DNA of 64,000 nt from Intrasporangium flavum (GTDB lineage: Bacteria; Actinomycetota; Actinomycetes; Actinomycetales; Dermatophilaceae). The translations under genes and the position numbers were made by a program. The notes below the pieces were generated by a model that worked only from the letters and a program-made list of their open reading frames with translations, had not been told where the DNA came from and ran no database searches. Of this stretch, positions 34,790 through 43,830 are shown one piece after another. Every line of letters starts with the position of its first letter. Position 1 is the stretch's first letter. The stretch covers positions 1-64,000 of the forward strand of contig NZ_MLJO01000015.1 of NCBI RefSeq assembly GCF_001956915.1, in the 5' to 3' direction.

Positions 34790-36739
34790 GTGACGACGCC
34801 AACCGCGCAGCGGTTCAACCGGTGGTTCTTCGACGCGGACCCGCAGCCCGACCCGGGCGGCTACTACGAGCGCGAGGCCCAGGCCACCGCCCAGCACCAC
34901 GTGCAGCCCTGGTGGCGGGTCATGTGCCTCACCGGTGTCGACTACTTCTCGACGCTCGGCTACCAGCCCGGCATCGCCGCACTGGCGGCCGGCGCGCTGT
35001 CCCCGGTGGCCACCCTCGTGCTCGTGCTCATCACGCTCTTCGGGGCGCTGCCGATGTACCGACGCGTCGCCGCCGAGAGCCCGCACGGCGACGGCAGCCT
35101 GTCGATGCTCGAGCGGCTCCTGTCGTACTGGCCGAGCAAGATCCTCGTGCTGGCCCTCATCGGCTTCGTCGCCACCGGGTTCGTCATCACCATCACGCTG
35201 TCGGCCGCCGACGCCAGCGCCCACCTCATCGAGAACCCGTACCTGCGCTCGACGCTGAGCGGGCACCAGGTCGGCGTCACCCTGGCCCTGCTCGTGCTGC
35301 TCGCGGCGATCTTCCTCAAGGGGTTCAAGGAGGCCATCGGCCTGGCGGTCGTCCTCGTCGTGGCCTACCTCGGCCTGAGCCTCGTCGTCGTGGTGCGCGG
35401 TTTCGTCGCGATCGGCGACCACCCGTCGGCCTTCGGCGACTGGGTCGATGCCATGACCTCGGCCCACTCGGTGCCGTTCGGGATCATCGGGGCGGCGCTG
35501 CTCGTCTTCCCCGCCCTGGCCCTCGGCCTGTCCGGGTTCGAGACCGGGGTCGTCGTCATGCCGCTCGTCGAGGGCGACCCCGACGACACCCCGGCCAACC
35601 CGGCGGGCCGCATCCGCAACGCCAGGAAGCTGCTGACGACCGCCGCCCTCGTCATGAGCGTCATGCTCATCGGGTCCTCGCTCGTCACGACCCTGCTCAT
35701 CCCGCACGCGGCCTTCGAGCCGGGCGGGCCGGCCAACGGCCGCGCCCTGGCCTACCTGGCGCACGACCTGCTCGGCGAGGGGTTCGGCACCGTCTACGAC
35801 GCGTCGACGATCGGCATCCTGTGGTTCGCCGGGGCGTCGGCCATGGCCGGCCTGCTCAACATCGTCCCCCGCTACCTGCCGCGCTACGGCATGGCGCCCG
35901 ACTGGGCCCGCTCGACGCGCCCGCTCGTGCTCGTCCTGTCCTTCATCGCCGCGGTCGTGACGCTCGCCTTCAAGGCCAACGTCGACGAGCAGGCCGGCGC
36001 GTACGCCACCGGCGTCCTCGCGCTCATGACCTCGGCCGCCGTGGCGGTGTTCCTCACCGAGCTGCGCCGCCGGCACCGCGGCACGGCCGTGTTCTTCGGC
36101 GTCGTCAGCGCGATCTTCCTCTACACGATCACCATCACCGTCGTGGAGCGTCCCGAGGGCCTGCTCATCGCGCTGCTGTTCATCGCGCTCATCGTCGTCA
36201 TCAGCGTGTGGTCGCGGATCGTCCGCTCCACCGAGCTGCGCGTGCAGCGCGTCGTCTACGACGAGAGCGCCAAGGCGATCCTCGACGACGCGGCCCTGGG
36301 CCCGCAGCCGCTGCGGTTCATCGCGAACAAGATCGACGCCGGCGACCGCGACGAGTACCGCGCGAAGTCGCTCGAGGTGCGGATGCACAACCACCTCAAC
36401 GCCCGCCAGGGCGCAATCTTCCTCGAGGTCGAGATCAGCGACGCGAGCGACTTCGCGACGACCGTCCACGTCAGCTCGGCGGTCGTCGGCGGCCACTACA
36501 TCCTGCGCGCGACGGGCCCGTCGGTGCCGAACGTCCTCGCGGCTGTGCTCCTCGACGTCCGCGACCGGGTGAGCAAGCCGCCGCACATCTACTTCGAGTG
36601 GAGCGAGAAGGCCCCGGGCCAGAACGTGCTGCGCTTCCTGCTCGCCGGCGAGGGCGACATCCCTCCGCTGACCCACGAGATCATCCGGCGTGCCGAGCCC
36701 GACGCGACGCGTCGCCCCCAGGTGCACGTCGGCGGCTGA
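34790..36739 (+). CDS. APC-superfamily permease with C-terminal cytoplasmic domain
   Basis: A 649-residue membrane protein. A soluble N-terminal 45 residues ([19 protein letters not shown]) lead to about 12 membrane segments ([41 protein letters not shown]) and a soluble C-terminal domain of about 150 residues (480-649; [20 protein letters not shown]). The architecture resembles KUP-like or COG0531 amino-acid/polyamine transporters with a regulatory tail. The substrate is not clear. TAGACT 8 nt before the GTG start suggests a very short or absent 5' leader. It follows the other permease by 57 nt with its own promoter. Confidence 0.75.
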   Translation: MTTPTAQRFNRWFFDADPQPDPGGYYEREAQATAQHHVQPWWRVMCLTGVDYFSTLGYQPGIAALAAGALSPVATLVLVLITLFGALPMYRRVAAESPHGDGSLSMLERLLSYWPSKILVLALIGFVATGFVITITLSAADASAHLIENPYLRSTLSGHQVGVTLALLVLLAAIFLKGFKEAIGLAVVLVVAYLGLSLVVVVRGFVAIGDHPSAFGDWVDAMTSAHSVPFGIIGAALLVFPALALGLSGFETGVVVMPLVEGDPDDTPANPAGRIRNARKLLTTAALVMSVMLIGSSLVTTLLIPHAAFEPGGPANGRALAYLAHDLLGEGFGTVYDASTIGILWFAGASAMAGLLNIVPRYLPRYGMAPDWARSTRPLVLVLSFIAAVVTLAFKANVDEQAGAYATGVLALMTSAAVAVFLTELRRRHRGTAVFFGVVSAIFLYTITITVVERPEGLLIALLFIALIVVISVWSRIVRSTELRVQRVVYDESAKAILDDAALGPQPLRFIANKIDAGDRDEYRAKSLEVRMHNHLNARQGAIFLEVEISDASDFATTVHVSSAVVGGHYILRATGPSVPNVLAAVLLDVRDRVSKPPHIYFEWSEKAPGQNVLRFLLAGEGDIPPLTHEIIRRAEPDATRRPQVHVGG

Positions 36740-36780
36740 GCCCCACGACCGCCGGCGTCGTGGCGGTGGGTTCGGACGCG

Positions 36781-37314
36781 TCAGGCGCGGTTGGCCCACG
36801 CGTCGGGCGTCGTGCGGAAGACGCGCGAGGGCTCCTCGTACCACTTCGTCATCTCGCCGAGGTCGTCGAGGCCGAGCCGGCGACAGACCGCCTGGGAACG
36901 GTCGTTGGTCAGGTGGGTGATGGCGTGGACGTCGGGCAGCCCGGCGTCGAAGCCGTGCCGGATGACGGCCGTGGCGGCCTCGGTGGCGTAGCCGTGGCCC
37001 CACGAGTCGGGGTGCAGGTGCCAGCCCACCTCCACCTCGCCGTCCTCCGCGTTCGGCAGCGTCAGCAGCAGGACCGAGCCGGCCACGACGCCCGTCTCGC
37101 GCACCTGCACGGCCCAGAACCCCAGCGGCGGGTTCTCGCTGCGGGCCCGGTAGCGGTCGATCCGCTCGTGCGCCTCGTCGAGGTCCTTCATGAGCACCGG
37201 CTCGCCGTCGCCGAGCCACTGCACGACCTCGATCCGGCTGAGGATGTCGAGGAGGCGGTCGGCCTCGTCGTGCGACCAGGGACGGATGACGAGGCGAGGG
37301 GTCTCGAGCTGCAT
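36781..37314 (-). CDS. GNAT-family N-acetyltransferase
   Basis: A 177-residue Acetyltransf_3 protein: LETPRLVIRPWSHDEADRL, then VEVGWHLHPDSWGHGYATEA (acetyl-CoA binding) and LTNDRSQAVCRRLGLDDLGE. The acceptor is unknown. Start ATG 37314; the open frame upstream runs into the 102-bp inverted-repeat element and is not coding. Convergent with the preceding permease (41-nt gap). Confidence 0.83.
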   Translation of the reverse strand: MQLETPRLVIRPWSHDEADRLLDILSRIEVVQWLGDGEPVLMKDLDEAHERIDRYRARSENPPLGFWAVQVRETGVVAGSVLLLTLPNAEDGEVEVGWHLHPDSWGHGYATEAATAVIRHGFDAGLPDVHAITHLTNDRSQAVCRRLGLDDLGEMTKWYEEPSRVFRTTPDAWANRA

Positions 37315-37595
37315 GGCGCCACGATCACACCCGTCGCGCCCGCCGTCCACGCATTTGTCCAGCGCCCTCAGCATTGCTCCGCCACACGAGCCAATGGCCC
37401 GCGGCGGCGACGGCGCCGCTTCACCCCTGCTTCGAGTGGCCTGGCTCGCCGGGCGGAGCAATGCTGAGTGACCGAGGGACGTCCCCCTCACCTCCGAGGA
37501 GCGGGTCGTCCACATCCCCGGCCGGTCGGCCCGCTGCATCCACAGGGGACCTCGCTGGTGCCCGACCAGGCGTCGGGGCGCGGGAAGGTCGGGTC
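37315..37595. other. Intergenic region between GNAT and HTH-RelA genes
   Basis: A 281-bp gap without a gene. It carries the inverted-repeat element at 37367-37468. The segment 37469-37580 has no structure I can interpret. GGGAAGG (37581-37587) is the ribosome-binding site of the HTH-RelA gene. Confidence 0.6.
37367..37468. repeat. 102-bp element bounded by imperfect terminal inverted repeats
   Basis: CTCAGCATTGCTCCGCC (37367-37383) is repeated exactly inverted at 37452-37468. Inside these, GAGCCA/TGGCTC and GGCC/GGCC continue the pairing, giving imperfect arms of about 33 nt around a 38-nt core. No target-site duplication is visible. It could be a MITE-like remnant, an attenuator or a small structured RNA. 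Confidence 0.55.
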
Positions 37596-39173
37596 ATGAG
37601 CTCCAGCGCGACTCCGCCCGACCTCGGCGCCGAGGCGTTCGGCGACGCGTTGCGCCACGTGCGGCGCGTGCATCGGGTGAGCCAACGCGCGCTCGCCACC
37701 TGGCTCGGGGTGCCGCGGGCCCGGATCGGGCGGATCGAGGCGGGTGACCTGTCGATCAGCCTGCGCGAGGCCATCGGCCTGTTCAGGGTCCTCGGCTTTC
37801 GGATCGTCCCGTCCCACGACTTCCCGTGCCGCCCGCGACCGGTGCCCGAGGAGCACTGGGTCGGCGCCGAGAGCCCCAACCGGTGCACGGAGTGGTTCCT
37901 CGACGGGGCCATCACCCATCGCGACGACGCCGACCGGGCCTTCCCGGCGCACGGGGTCATCGACCCACGCGGGCTTCCCGACCACTGGGGCATGCGCTAC
38001 GGCTGGGGAAACACCGACGGCCGGATGCCGTGGATCCACGACCGGCGAGGCCCGCGCGCTCCGGAGGTCCCGTGGGGCCGGACAGGGCAGGATGGCGGCA
38101 TGTCAGCGACGACCCCGTCCTCGACCGGCGGACCAGACGGCTCCGATGCGCCCGCCGCGGTCGACCTGCCCCTGCCCTCCTCGACGCCGGAGATCCGCGC
38201 CGCCGTCGAGGAGTACGCGGCGCGCCGGCCGGCCCTCGAGATCGCGACCCACCGGTTCATCGACCTCGTGCGCGACCTGCTCGACGACGCCGGCATCAAC
38301 TACCTCACGGTCAGTGGCCGGACGAAGTCCGTCGAGTCGTTCGCCGCCAAGGCCGAGCGCCGGCGCGACGGCGTGCTGACCCATCCCGACCCCCTCGAGG
38401 ACATCACCGACGTCGTCGGGGTCCGGGTCATCACCTACGTGCCCGACGACGTCACCGCCGTCGCCGAGCTGCTCGCCGAGGAGCTCGCCGTCCTCGACGA
38501 CCGCGACCTCGGCAAGGAGACCGCCCGCTCCGGCCGGTTCGGCTACGCCAGCCGCCACCTGCTCGTCGGCATCGACGCCAGCCGCAGCGTGCCCCGCGCC
38601 TACGAGTCGCTGGGGCGGCAGAACGCGTCGGTGCAGGTGCGCACCGTCCTGCAGCACGCATGGGCCGAGTTCGAGCACGACATCCGCTACAAGGGCAGCG
38701 TCCCCGAGGAGCACGCGAGCGACCTCGACCGCCGGTTCACCCTCGCCGCCGGGCTCATCGAGCTCGCCGACCGGGAGTTCTCCGCGATCCGCGGGCGCCT
38801 GCAGAAGGTGCTGCCCACGCGTCCGGCCGACACCGGCGAGCGCCCGGCGCCGGGGATCGCGGCCCAGGACCTCGCCAAGTTCCTCGCGCACCGGTACACC
38901 GACGCCGGCTGGTCACGCGCCGACCACTACACGTGGATCTCGGGCCTGCTGCTCGAGCTCGGCGTCACGACGGTCGACCGGCTCGCCGAGGTGCTCGGGC
39001 CCGACGACGGCGCCGACCTGACCGAGCGGATGGGCTACAAGTACCCGCCGGGCGCGGTGCGCCGCCTCGACGACGCCCTGCTGCAGCGCTTCGGCGAGGC
39101 CTACCTGGCCCTCGACGGCAACGCGCACCGCCGCGACTCCCTCGCCGCACGCCTCGACAAGCTGCGGGCCTGA
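37596..39173 (+). CDS. XRE helix-turn-helix domain in one frame with a RelA/SpoT nucleotidyltransferase domain
   Basis: A single open frame of 525 codons. Residues 1-168 form an XRE-type protein (HTH about 16-60; SQRALATWLGVPRARIGRIE). From M169 (ATG 38100) begins a RelA_SpoT synthetase-like protein with SGRTKSVESFAAKAERR, ITDVVGVRVITYV, GYASRHLLV and QVRTVLQHAWAEFEHDIRYK. There is no HD hydrolase, TGS or ACT domain. The catalytic Glu expected just before VQVR is Ser345. CAGGAT lies 6 nt before ATG 38100, so a separate leaderless product starting there is possible; but the HTH part has no stop of its own, so readthrough gives a fusion. GGGAAGG precedes ATG 37596. Confidence 0.7.
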   Translation: MSSSATPPDLGAEAFGDALRHVRRVHRVSQRALATWLGVPRARIGRIEAGDLSISLREAIGLFRVLGFRIVPSHDFPCRPRPVPEEHWVGAESPNRCTEWFLDGAITHRDDADRAFPAHGVIDPRGLPDHWGMRYGWGNTDGRMPWIHDRRGPRAPEVPWGRTGQDGGMSATTPSSTGGPDGSDAPAAVDLPLPSSTPEIRAAVEEYAARRPALEIATHRFIDLVRDLLDDAGINYLTVSGRTKSVESFAAKAERRRDGVLTHPDPLEDITDVVGVRVITYVPDDVTAVAELLAEELAVLDDRDLGKETARSGRFGYASRHLLVGIDASRSVPRAYESLGRQNASVQVRTVLQHAWAEFEHDIRYKGSVPEEHASDLDRRFTLAAGLIELADREFSAIRGRLQKVLPTRPADTGERPAPGIAAQDLAKFLAHRYTDAGWSRADHYTWISGLLLELGVTTVDRLAEVLGPDDGADLTERMGYKYPPGAVRRLDDALLQRFGEAYLALDGNAHRRDSLAARLDKLRA

Positions 39174-39199
39174 GTCACCGGAAATCCTTTCCGGGGTCG

Positions 39200-39226
39200 T
39201 GTCGATTCCACGGACGCGAGTTCGTC
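39200..39226 (+). promoter_or_regulatory. ECF42-type promoter of the first DGPF-sigma pair
   Basis: TGTCGA (39200-39205), 17 bp, CGTC (39223-39226). This fits the promoter published for ECF42 sigma factors (TGTCGA at -35, CGA/TC at -10), implying autoregulation. The same arrangement is found before the second pair at 53120-53146. Confidence 0.7.
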
Positions 39227-39275
39227 AGCATGATGTGACGAGAGTCGTCACGCACCCACTGACGAGGAGCCGACC

Positions 39276-39746
39276 ATGACCGACACGTACGCCTACATCA
39301 TCCACGAGGGCGACTGGGACTCCGACGCCTTCCTCGCCGGCGCTCCCGGCGCCGGCGCGCCCGCCGGCAAGGACCCGTCCGCACCCGGCAGCACGCCCGG
39401 TATGGGCGGCACCGCCGTCGCCACCGCCGAGGCCCCGACCGACCTCGAGGGCTCCTTCCCCGAGCACAAGGCCTTCCAGGAGGCCGTCGCCCGGATGGGC
39501 GCCCGCATCGTCGGCGGCGCCGCGCTGCAGAACGGCCGCCACGGTGGCACCGTCAAGCCCGGCACCGGCGACCGCAAGGTCGAGGACGCCGTCTACACCG
39601 ACGGGCCCTTCACCGACACCGCCGAGGTCATCACCGGCTTCTACCTCGTCGAGACCGACGACGAGGACACCGCGCGGCGGATCGCGGCGCTCGTCCCCTC
39701 GGGCGGGCACGTCGAGTGGCGCAAGGTCTTCCCGACGGGGATGTGA
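39276..39746 (+). CDS. YCII/DGPF-domain protein, partner of ECF42 sigma factor
   Basis: A 156-residue protein with the eponymous motif VYTDGPFTDTAEVITGFYLV and an EVDDE-like acidic strand after it. A Gly/Ala/Pro insertion (about 25-55) interrupts the N-terminal half. Such DGPF proteins are genetically linked to ECF42 sigma factors; their biochemical role is not settled. GAGGAG precedes ATG 39276. The sigma factor GTG follows directly after its TGA, so they are co-transcribed and coupled. Confidence 0.82.
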   Translation: MTDTYAYIIHEGDWDSDAFLAGAPGAGAPAGKDPSAPGSTPGMGGTAVATAEAPTDLEGSFPEHKAFQEAVARMGARIVGGAALQNGRHGGTVKPGTGDRKVEDAVYTDGPFTDTAEVITGFYLVETDDEDTARRIAALVPSGGHVEWRKVFPTGM

Positions 39747-41030
39747 GTGCCCCTCGCGCCGGGTGAGTTCGAGGAGGCGTGGCCGCGCATCGTGCGCGTC
39801 CTCGCCTCCTTCACCGGCAGCCTCGACGACGCGGAGGAGTACGCCGCCGAGGCCGTCGCGCGCGCTGCGGACCACGAGCGCCGCACCGGCAGGCCCATCG
39901 ACTCGTGGGCCGCGTGGTGCACGACCGTGGCCAAACGGGCGTGGCTGGACGACACGCGTCGCCGGGCCGCGCTCGACCGGCTCACGCCGCAGCTGGCCCG
40001 GCCCGAGGCGGACCCCACCGCCGTCGACCCCACCGACCACACCGCCATGGACACCGACGACCTGGCCCGCGAGGGCCTCGACGACCGCCTCGCCCTGCTC
40101 TACGTCGCCTGCGACGAGGCGCTCTCCCCGGCCTCGCGGATGGTGCTCGCGCTCCGGGTCGTCTGCGGCCTGACGATCCCGGAGATCGCCGGCCACCTCG
40201 GCGTGCAGGACACCGCGGCGGCGGCCCGGCTCACCCGAGCCAAGAAGGCGCTGACCGAGGCCCGGGGCGCCTTCCACGTGCCCGACGCCGCCGAGCGCGA
40301 GCGGCGCCTGCCCGTCGTGCTCGCCTGCGTGTCCGGGATGTTCACCGTGGCCCACCGGACCGTGCTCGACCCCGCCGACGGCCTCGCCGACACCGGGCGG
40401 CAGGCCCTGTCCATCGCCGACGCCCTCGTCGCCGAGCACCCCGACGACCCGGAGGTGCGCGGGCTGCGGGCCGTCATCCGGCTCGGCCTCGCGCGCCGAC
40501 CCGGCCGCCTGGACGCCGACGGCACCGGCCTCGCGCTCGACGAGGTCGACCGCCGCCGCTGGGACCACGCCCTCGTCGCGGCCGGTCTCGACGACGCGAC
40601 GGCCGCGACCCGTGGTGACGGCCGCTTCGCGATCGAGGCCGCCATCGCCGGGCTGCACACCGCGGCCCCGACGTTCGAGGCGACCGACTGGCCGCGGATC
40701 GTCCAGCTGTACGGCGCGCTCGAGGAGCGCTGGCCCTCGCCCGCCGTCCGCGTCGCCCGGCTCGCCGCCACGGCGCACGCCCACCTCGCCGGACGCGTCA
40801 CCCCGGCCGGGAGCGACGTGCCGTCCCTCTCCGACGTCGAGCGCGAGCTGAGGCTGCTGGCCGACGCCGCCCCGGCGTACGCGAGCCGCGACGCCGCCCT
40901 GGCCCTGGCCGACCTCGAGTGGCGCACCGGGCGCCGGGAGGCCGCCGCCGCCCGCTACCGCGAGCTGGCCGAGGTGCTCCCCGCCGAGCCGCTGCGCCGG
41001 TTCTGCCTGCGTCGGGCGGCCTCGGCCTGA
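39747..41030 (+). CDS. RNA polymerase ECF sigma factor, ECF42 group (SnoaL-less, TPR-like C-terminus)
   Basis: A 427-residue sigma factor. Sigma region 2 (about 5-75; DDAEEYAAEAVARAADHERR) and region 4 (about 120-175; LALRVVCGLTIPEIAGHLGV) are followed by the long helical C-terminal extension typical of ECF42 (about 190-420; LVAEHPDDPEVRGLRAVIRL, DRRRWDHALVAAGLDD). The extension has been shown in Streptomyces to be needed for activity. No anti-sigma factor is adjacent; the DGPF partner upstream takes that place in the gene order. A second ECF42 is at 51405-52643. Region 2 is more divergent here than in the second copy. Confidence 0.87.
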   Translation: MPLAPGEFEEAWPRIVRVLASFTGSLDDAEEYAAEAVARAADHERRTGRPIDSWAAWCTTVAKRAWLDDTRRRAALDRLTPQLARPEADPTAVDPTDHTAMDTDDLAREGLDDRLALLYVACDEALSPASRMVLALRVVCGLTIPEIAGHLGVQDTAAAARLTRAKKALTEARGAFHVPDAAERERRLPVVLACVSGMFTVAHRTVLDPADGLADTGRQALSIADALVAEHPDDPEVRGLRAVIRLGLARRPGRLDADGTGLALDEVDRRRWDHALVAAGLDDATAATRGDGRFAIEAAIAGLHTAAPTFEATDWPRIVQLYGALEERWPSPAVRVARLAATAHAHLAGRVTPAGSDVPSLSDVERELRLLADAAPAYASRDAALALADLEWRTGRREAAAARYRELAEVLPAEPLRRFCLRRAASA

Positions 41031-41034
41031 GGCG

Positions 41035-41592
41035 TCACTCGCCCGTGGCGCCGTCGATGGACTCGCGGATGAGGTCGGCGTGGCCGTTGTGCCGCGCGTA
41101 CTCCTCGATCATGTGCAGCAGGATCCAGCGGAGGCTGAACTGGCGGCCCTCCTTGCGCGAGGAGACGACCGACAGCTGGTCCAGGCCGCCCGCGGCGAGC
41201 GCCTCGTCGATGTGCCGGCGGGCGGTCCCGACGGCCTCGTCCATGAGCCGGTGCAGTTCCTCCGGGCTGTCGTCCCTCGCCGAGGTCAGCTCCCAGTCGG
41301 GGTCGGCGTCCCAGTCGGCGGAGTCCCACGGCTCGCCCATCGGCCGCCCGTGCAGCACCCGGCCGAACCAGCTGGCCTCGTTGAGCGCGACGTGCTTGAG
41401 CAGGCCGCCGAGGGTCAGCGTCGACGGCGGGTGCGGCGTCGCGAGCTGCTCGGCGGTCAGGCCCGCGGTCTTCCGGCGCAGCGTGTTGCGGTGGTAGTCG
41501 AGGAAGGCGACGAGCGTCGTGGCCTCGTCGGCCGCGAGGGGCGGGTCGGTGCGGCTGGGCTCGGTGGCCCCGGGTTCGGTCGCGTCGGTCAT
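41035..41592 (-). CDS. DinB-family DUF664 protein (mycothiol-dependent transferase-like)
   Basis: A 185-residue four-helix-bundle protein. LDYHRNTLRRKTAGLTAEQL opens the domain, LGGLLKHVALNEASWFGRVL carries the first metal His, and WILLHMIEEYARHNGHADLI carries the others. DUF664 proteins of actinobacteria are thought to use mycothiol in transfer or detoxification reactions. TAGCGT 8 nt before ATG 41592 suggests a short leader. Convergent with the ECF42 gene (4-nt gap). Confidence 0.8.
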   Translation of the reverse strand: MTDATEPGATEPSRTDPPLAADEATTLVAFLDYHRNTLRRKTAGLTAEQLATPHPPSTLTLGGLLKHVALNEASWFGRVLHGRPMGEPWDSADWDADPDWELTSARDDSPEELHRLMDEAVGTARRHIDEALAAGGLDQLSVVSSRKEGRQFSLRWILLHMIEEYARHNGHADLIRESIDGATGE

Positions 41593-41664
41593 GGCGCCCG
41601 ACGCTAGTGTCCGGCCCGCGGAAAACGCATGTCGTTATCGGCGGTGCGGGAGCACACTGGGTCG

Positions 41665-42291
41665 GTGCCCAGCTCGAGCCAGTGGATCGCCTTCCTCATC
41701 GCCTCGCTCCTGTTCATCCAGGTGCCGGGGCCGAGCCTGCTGTTCACCATCGGCCGGGCCCTGACCGTCGGGCGCCGCGAGGCGCTGCTGTCGGTCGTCG
41801 GCAACGGGCTCGGCGTCACGACGCAGGTGCTGCTCGTGTCGGTCGGCCTCGGCGCCGTCGTCGCGGCGAGCACCACGGCCTACACGGTCGTCAAGGTCGC
41901 CGGCGCGGTGTACGTCATCTGGCTCGGCATCCAGGCCATCCGCCACCGAACCGAGGCCCGCAAGGCGCTCGAGGCGCAGGTCGCCGCCAGGCGTGGGCAC
42001 GCGCTGCGCGTCGGGTTCATCGTCGGGGTGACCAACCCGAAGACGATCCTCTTCTTCCTCGCCTTCCTGCCCCAGTTCACGAACACCGCGGCGGGACACG
42101 TCGGCCTGCAGATGGCGGTGCTCGGCGTCGTCTTCGGGGTGATGGCCGTGTGCTCGGACAGCGTCTGGGCGCTCGCCGCGTCGAAGGCGCGGGACTGGTT
42201 CGCCCGCAAGCCGGCCCGGCTCGACCGTCTCGGCGCGGCCGGCGGCACGATGATGGTCGGCCTCGGGGTCACGCTCCTGGCCCGCGAGTGA
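41665..42291 (+). CDS. LysE/RhtB-family exporter
   Basis: A 208-residue membrane protein with six predicted segments. IQVPGPSLLFTIGRALTVG is the hallmark of the first loop, and GFIVGVTNPKTILFFLAFLP is the second family motif. It should export an amino acid or a related metabolite. The GTG at 41665 gives the usual family length; the longer open frame from 41629 adds 12 residues upstream. Divergent from DUF664 across a 72-bp gap. Confidence 0.83.
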   Translation: MPSSSQWIAFLIASLLFIQVPGPSLLFTIGRALTVGRREALLSVVGNGLGVTTQVLLVSVGLGAVVAASTTAYTVVKVAGAVYVIWLGIQAIRHRTEARKALEAQVAARRGHALRVGFIVGVTNPKTILFFLAFLPQFTNTAAGHVGLQMAVLGVVFGVMAVCSDSVWALAASKARDWFARKPARLDRLGAAGGTMMVGLGVTLLARE

Positions 42292-42375
42292 CCGGGCCGC
42301 GGCCCGTCCCGGAGATTTTCGCGAGTGCCGGCGGTCCGCGTGCGGAGCCCGCTGCGGCCGTGCTTGAGTAGGACC

Positions 42376-43830
42376 GTGGCAACCGGTCAGGCTACGGCCC
42401 TGACGCGTCCGCCCGGCACGAGCGAGCGGCTGCGCGACCACGAGCGTGCCGTCGAGGCGGCCCGACGCTCCTTCGCGGCCATCCCGCCCGGGGCCCGCGT
42501 GCGCCTGGCCAAGCGCACGTCCAACCTCTTCCGCGTGCGCGCCCCCTCCGACGCCCCCGGCCTCGACCTGTCCGGGCTCACCGGCGTCGTCGACGTCGAC
42601 CCGGAGGCCCGCACGGCCCGCGTCGGGGGCCTGACGACCTACGAGCAGCTCGTCGACGAGCTGCTGCCCCACGGCTTCGTGCCGCTCGTCGTGCCGCAGC
42701 TGCGGACCATCACCATCGGCGGGGCCGTCACCGGTCTCGGCATCGAGGCGGCCTCGTTCCGCAACGGCCTGCCCCACGAGTCGGTCCTGGAGATGCGGGT
42801 GCTCACCGGCGCCGGCGAGGTCGTCACCGCCACCCCCGACGGCGAGCACGCGGAGCTGTTCCGTGCCTTCCCCAACTCCTACGGGTCGCTCGGGTACGCG
42901 CTCGACCTCGTCATCGAGCTCGAGCCGGCGCACCCGTGGGTGCTGCTGCGGCACGTGCGCTTCGACGGCGTCGCCGCCCTCGTCGACGCCGTTCGCGCCG
43001 TCATGGCCGACGCGGCGTGGTCGGGCGAGCGGGTCGACTTCGTCGACGGCGTCGTCTTCGGCCCGCGCGAGGCGTACCTGACGCTCGGGCGCTGGTCCGA
43101 CGACCTGCCCCACGGGACGCGTCCGAGCGACTACACCGGCGAGCGCGTCTTCTACCGCTCGATCCAGCACCGGCGCACCGACGCGCTCTCGGCGCACGAC
43201 TACCTCTGGCGCTGGGACACCGACTGGTTCTGGTGCAGCCGCGCCTTCGGGGCGCAGGTCCCGGCCGTGCGGCGGCTCTGGCCGAAGCACCTGCTGCGCA
43301 GCGACGTGTACTGGAAGATCGTCGCCCTCGAGAACCGGTACGGCCCGATGGCCCGGCTCGACCGGCTCCGTGGCCTGCCGGCCCGCGAGCGCGTGGTGCA
43401 GGACGTCGAGATCCCGCTCGACCGCACGGCGGAGTTTGTCGAGTGGTTCCTGCGGGAGGTTCCGATCGAACCGGTCTGGCTCTGCCCGATCCAGCTGCGC
43501 GACGCCGGGTCGGCGACTGGAGACGTGTCAGGCGACGAGAGCACGCCGTGGCCGCTCTACCCGATGCGCCGGGGCGAGCCCTACGTCAACGTCGGCTTCT
43601 GGTCCAGCGTCCCGATCGAGCCCGGCGCCGCCGACGGCGACGTCAACCGTCGCATCGAGGACGAGGTGACCCGCCTCGGCGGCCACAAGTCGCTCTACTC
43701 CGACGCGTACTACGACGAGGCGACCTTCGCGCGCCTCTACGGCGGCGCGGCGTACACCGCCGCCAGGCACAGGTACGACCCGACGGGTCGGCTCCCGACC
43801 CTCTACGAGAAGGCGGTGCGAGCAGGATGA
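42376..43830 (+). CDS. tmsA: FAD-binding oxidoreductase, 10-methylene fatty acid reductase-like (TmsA/BfaA type)
   Basis: A 484-residue flavoprotein of the FAD_binding_4 family. The FAD domain (about 55-225) includes GLTTYEQLVDELLPHGFVP and TIGGAVTGLGIEAASFRNGL; the C-terminal part has WRWDTDWFWCSR and the closing DPTGRLPTLYEKAV. Paired with the adjacent methyltransferase it matches the two-gene system that makes 10-methyl branched fatty acids (tuberculostearic acid type): this enzyme reduces the 10-methylene group. GTG 42376 lies close after a GAGTAGG site. The next gene starts within its stop (ATGA). Confidence 0.8.
   Translation: MATGQATALTRPPGTSERLRDHERAVEAARRSFAAIPPGARVRLAKRTSNLFRVRAPSDAPGLDLSGLTGVVDVDPEARTARVGGLTTYEQLVDELLPHGFVPLVVPQLRTITIGGAVTGLGIEAASFRNGLPHESVLEMRVLTGAGEVVTATPDGEHAELFRAFPNSYGSLGYALDLVIELEPAHPWVLLRHVRFDGVAALVDAVRAVMADAAWSGERVDFVDGVVFGPREAYLTLGRWSDDLPHGTRPSDYTGERVFYRSIQHRRTDALSAHDYLWRWDTDWFWCSRAFGAQVPAVRRLWPKHLLRSDVYWKIVALENRYGPMARLDRLRGLPARERVVQDVEIPLDRTAEFVEWFLREVPIEPVWLCPIQLRDAGSATGDVSGDESTPWPLYPMRRGEPYVNVGFWSSVPIEPGAADGDVNRRIEDEVTRLGGHKSLYSDAYYDEATFARLYGGAAYTAARHRYDPTGRLPTLYEKAVRAG

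Noticed and set aside
33340..37467. Open frame of 1375 codons on the plus strand
   Set aside because: Overlaps two permease genes that have clear membrane motifs in other frames, and reads as Arg-rich low-complexity sequence.
38100..39173. RelA/SpoT protein annotated as a separate gene
   Set aside because: Possible (ATG 38100 with a -10-like box), but the HTH part upstream has no stop of its own in the same frame, so I kept one entry and described both forms.
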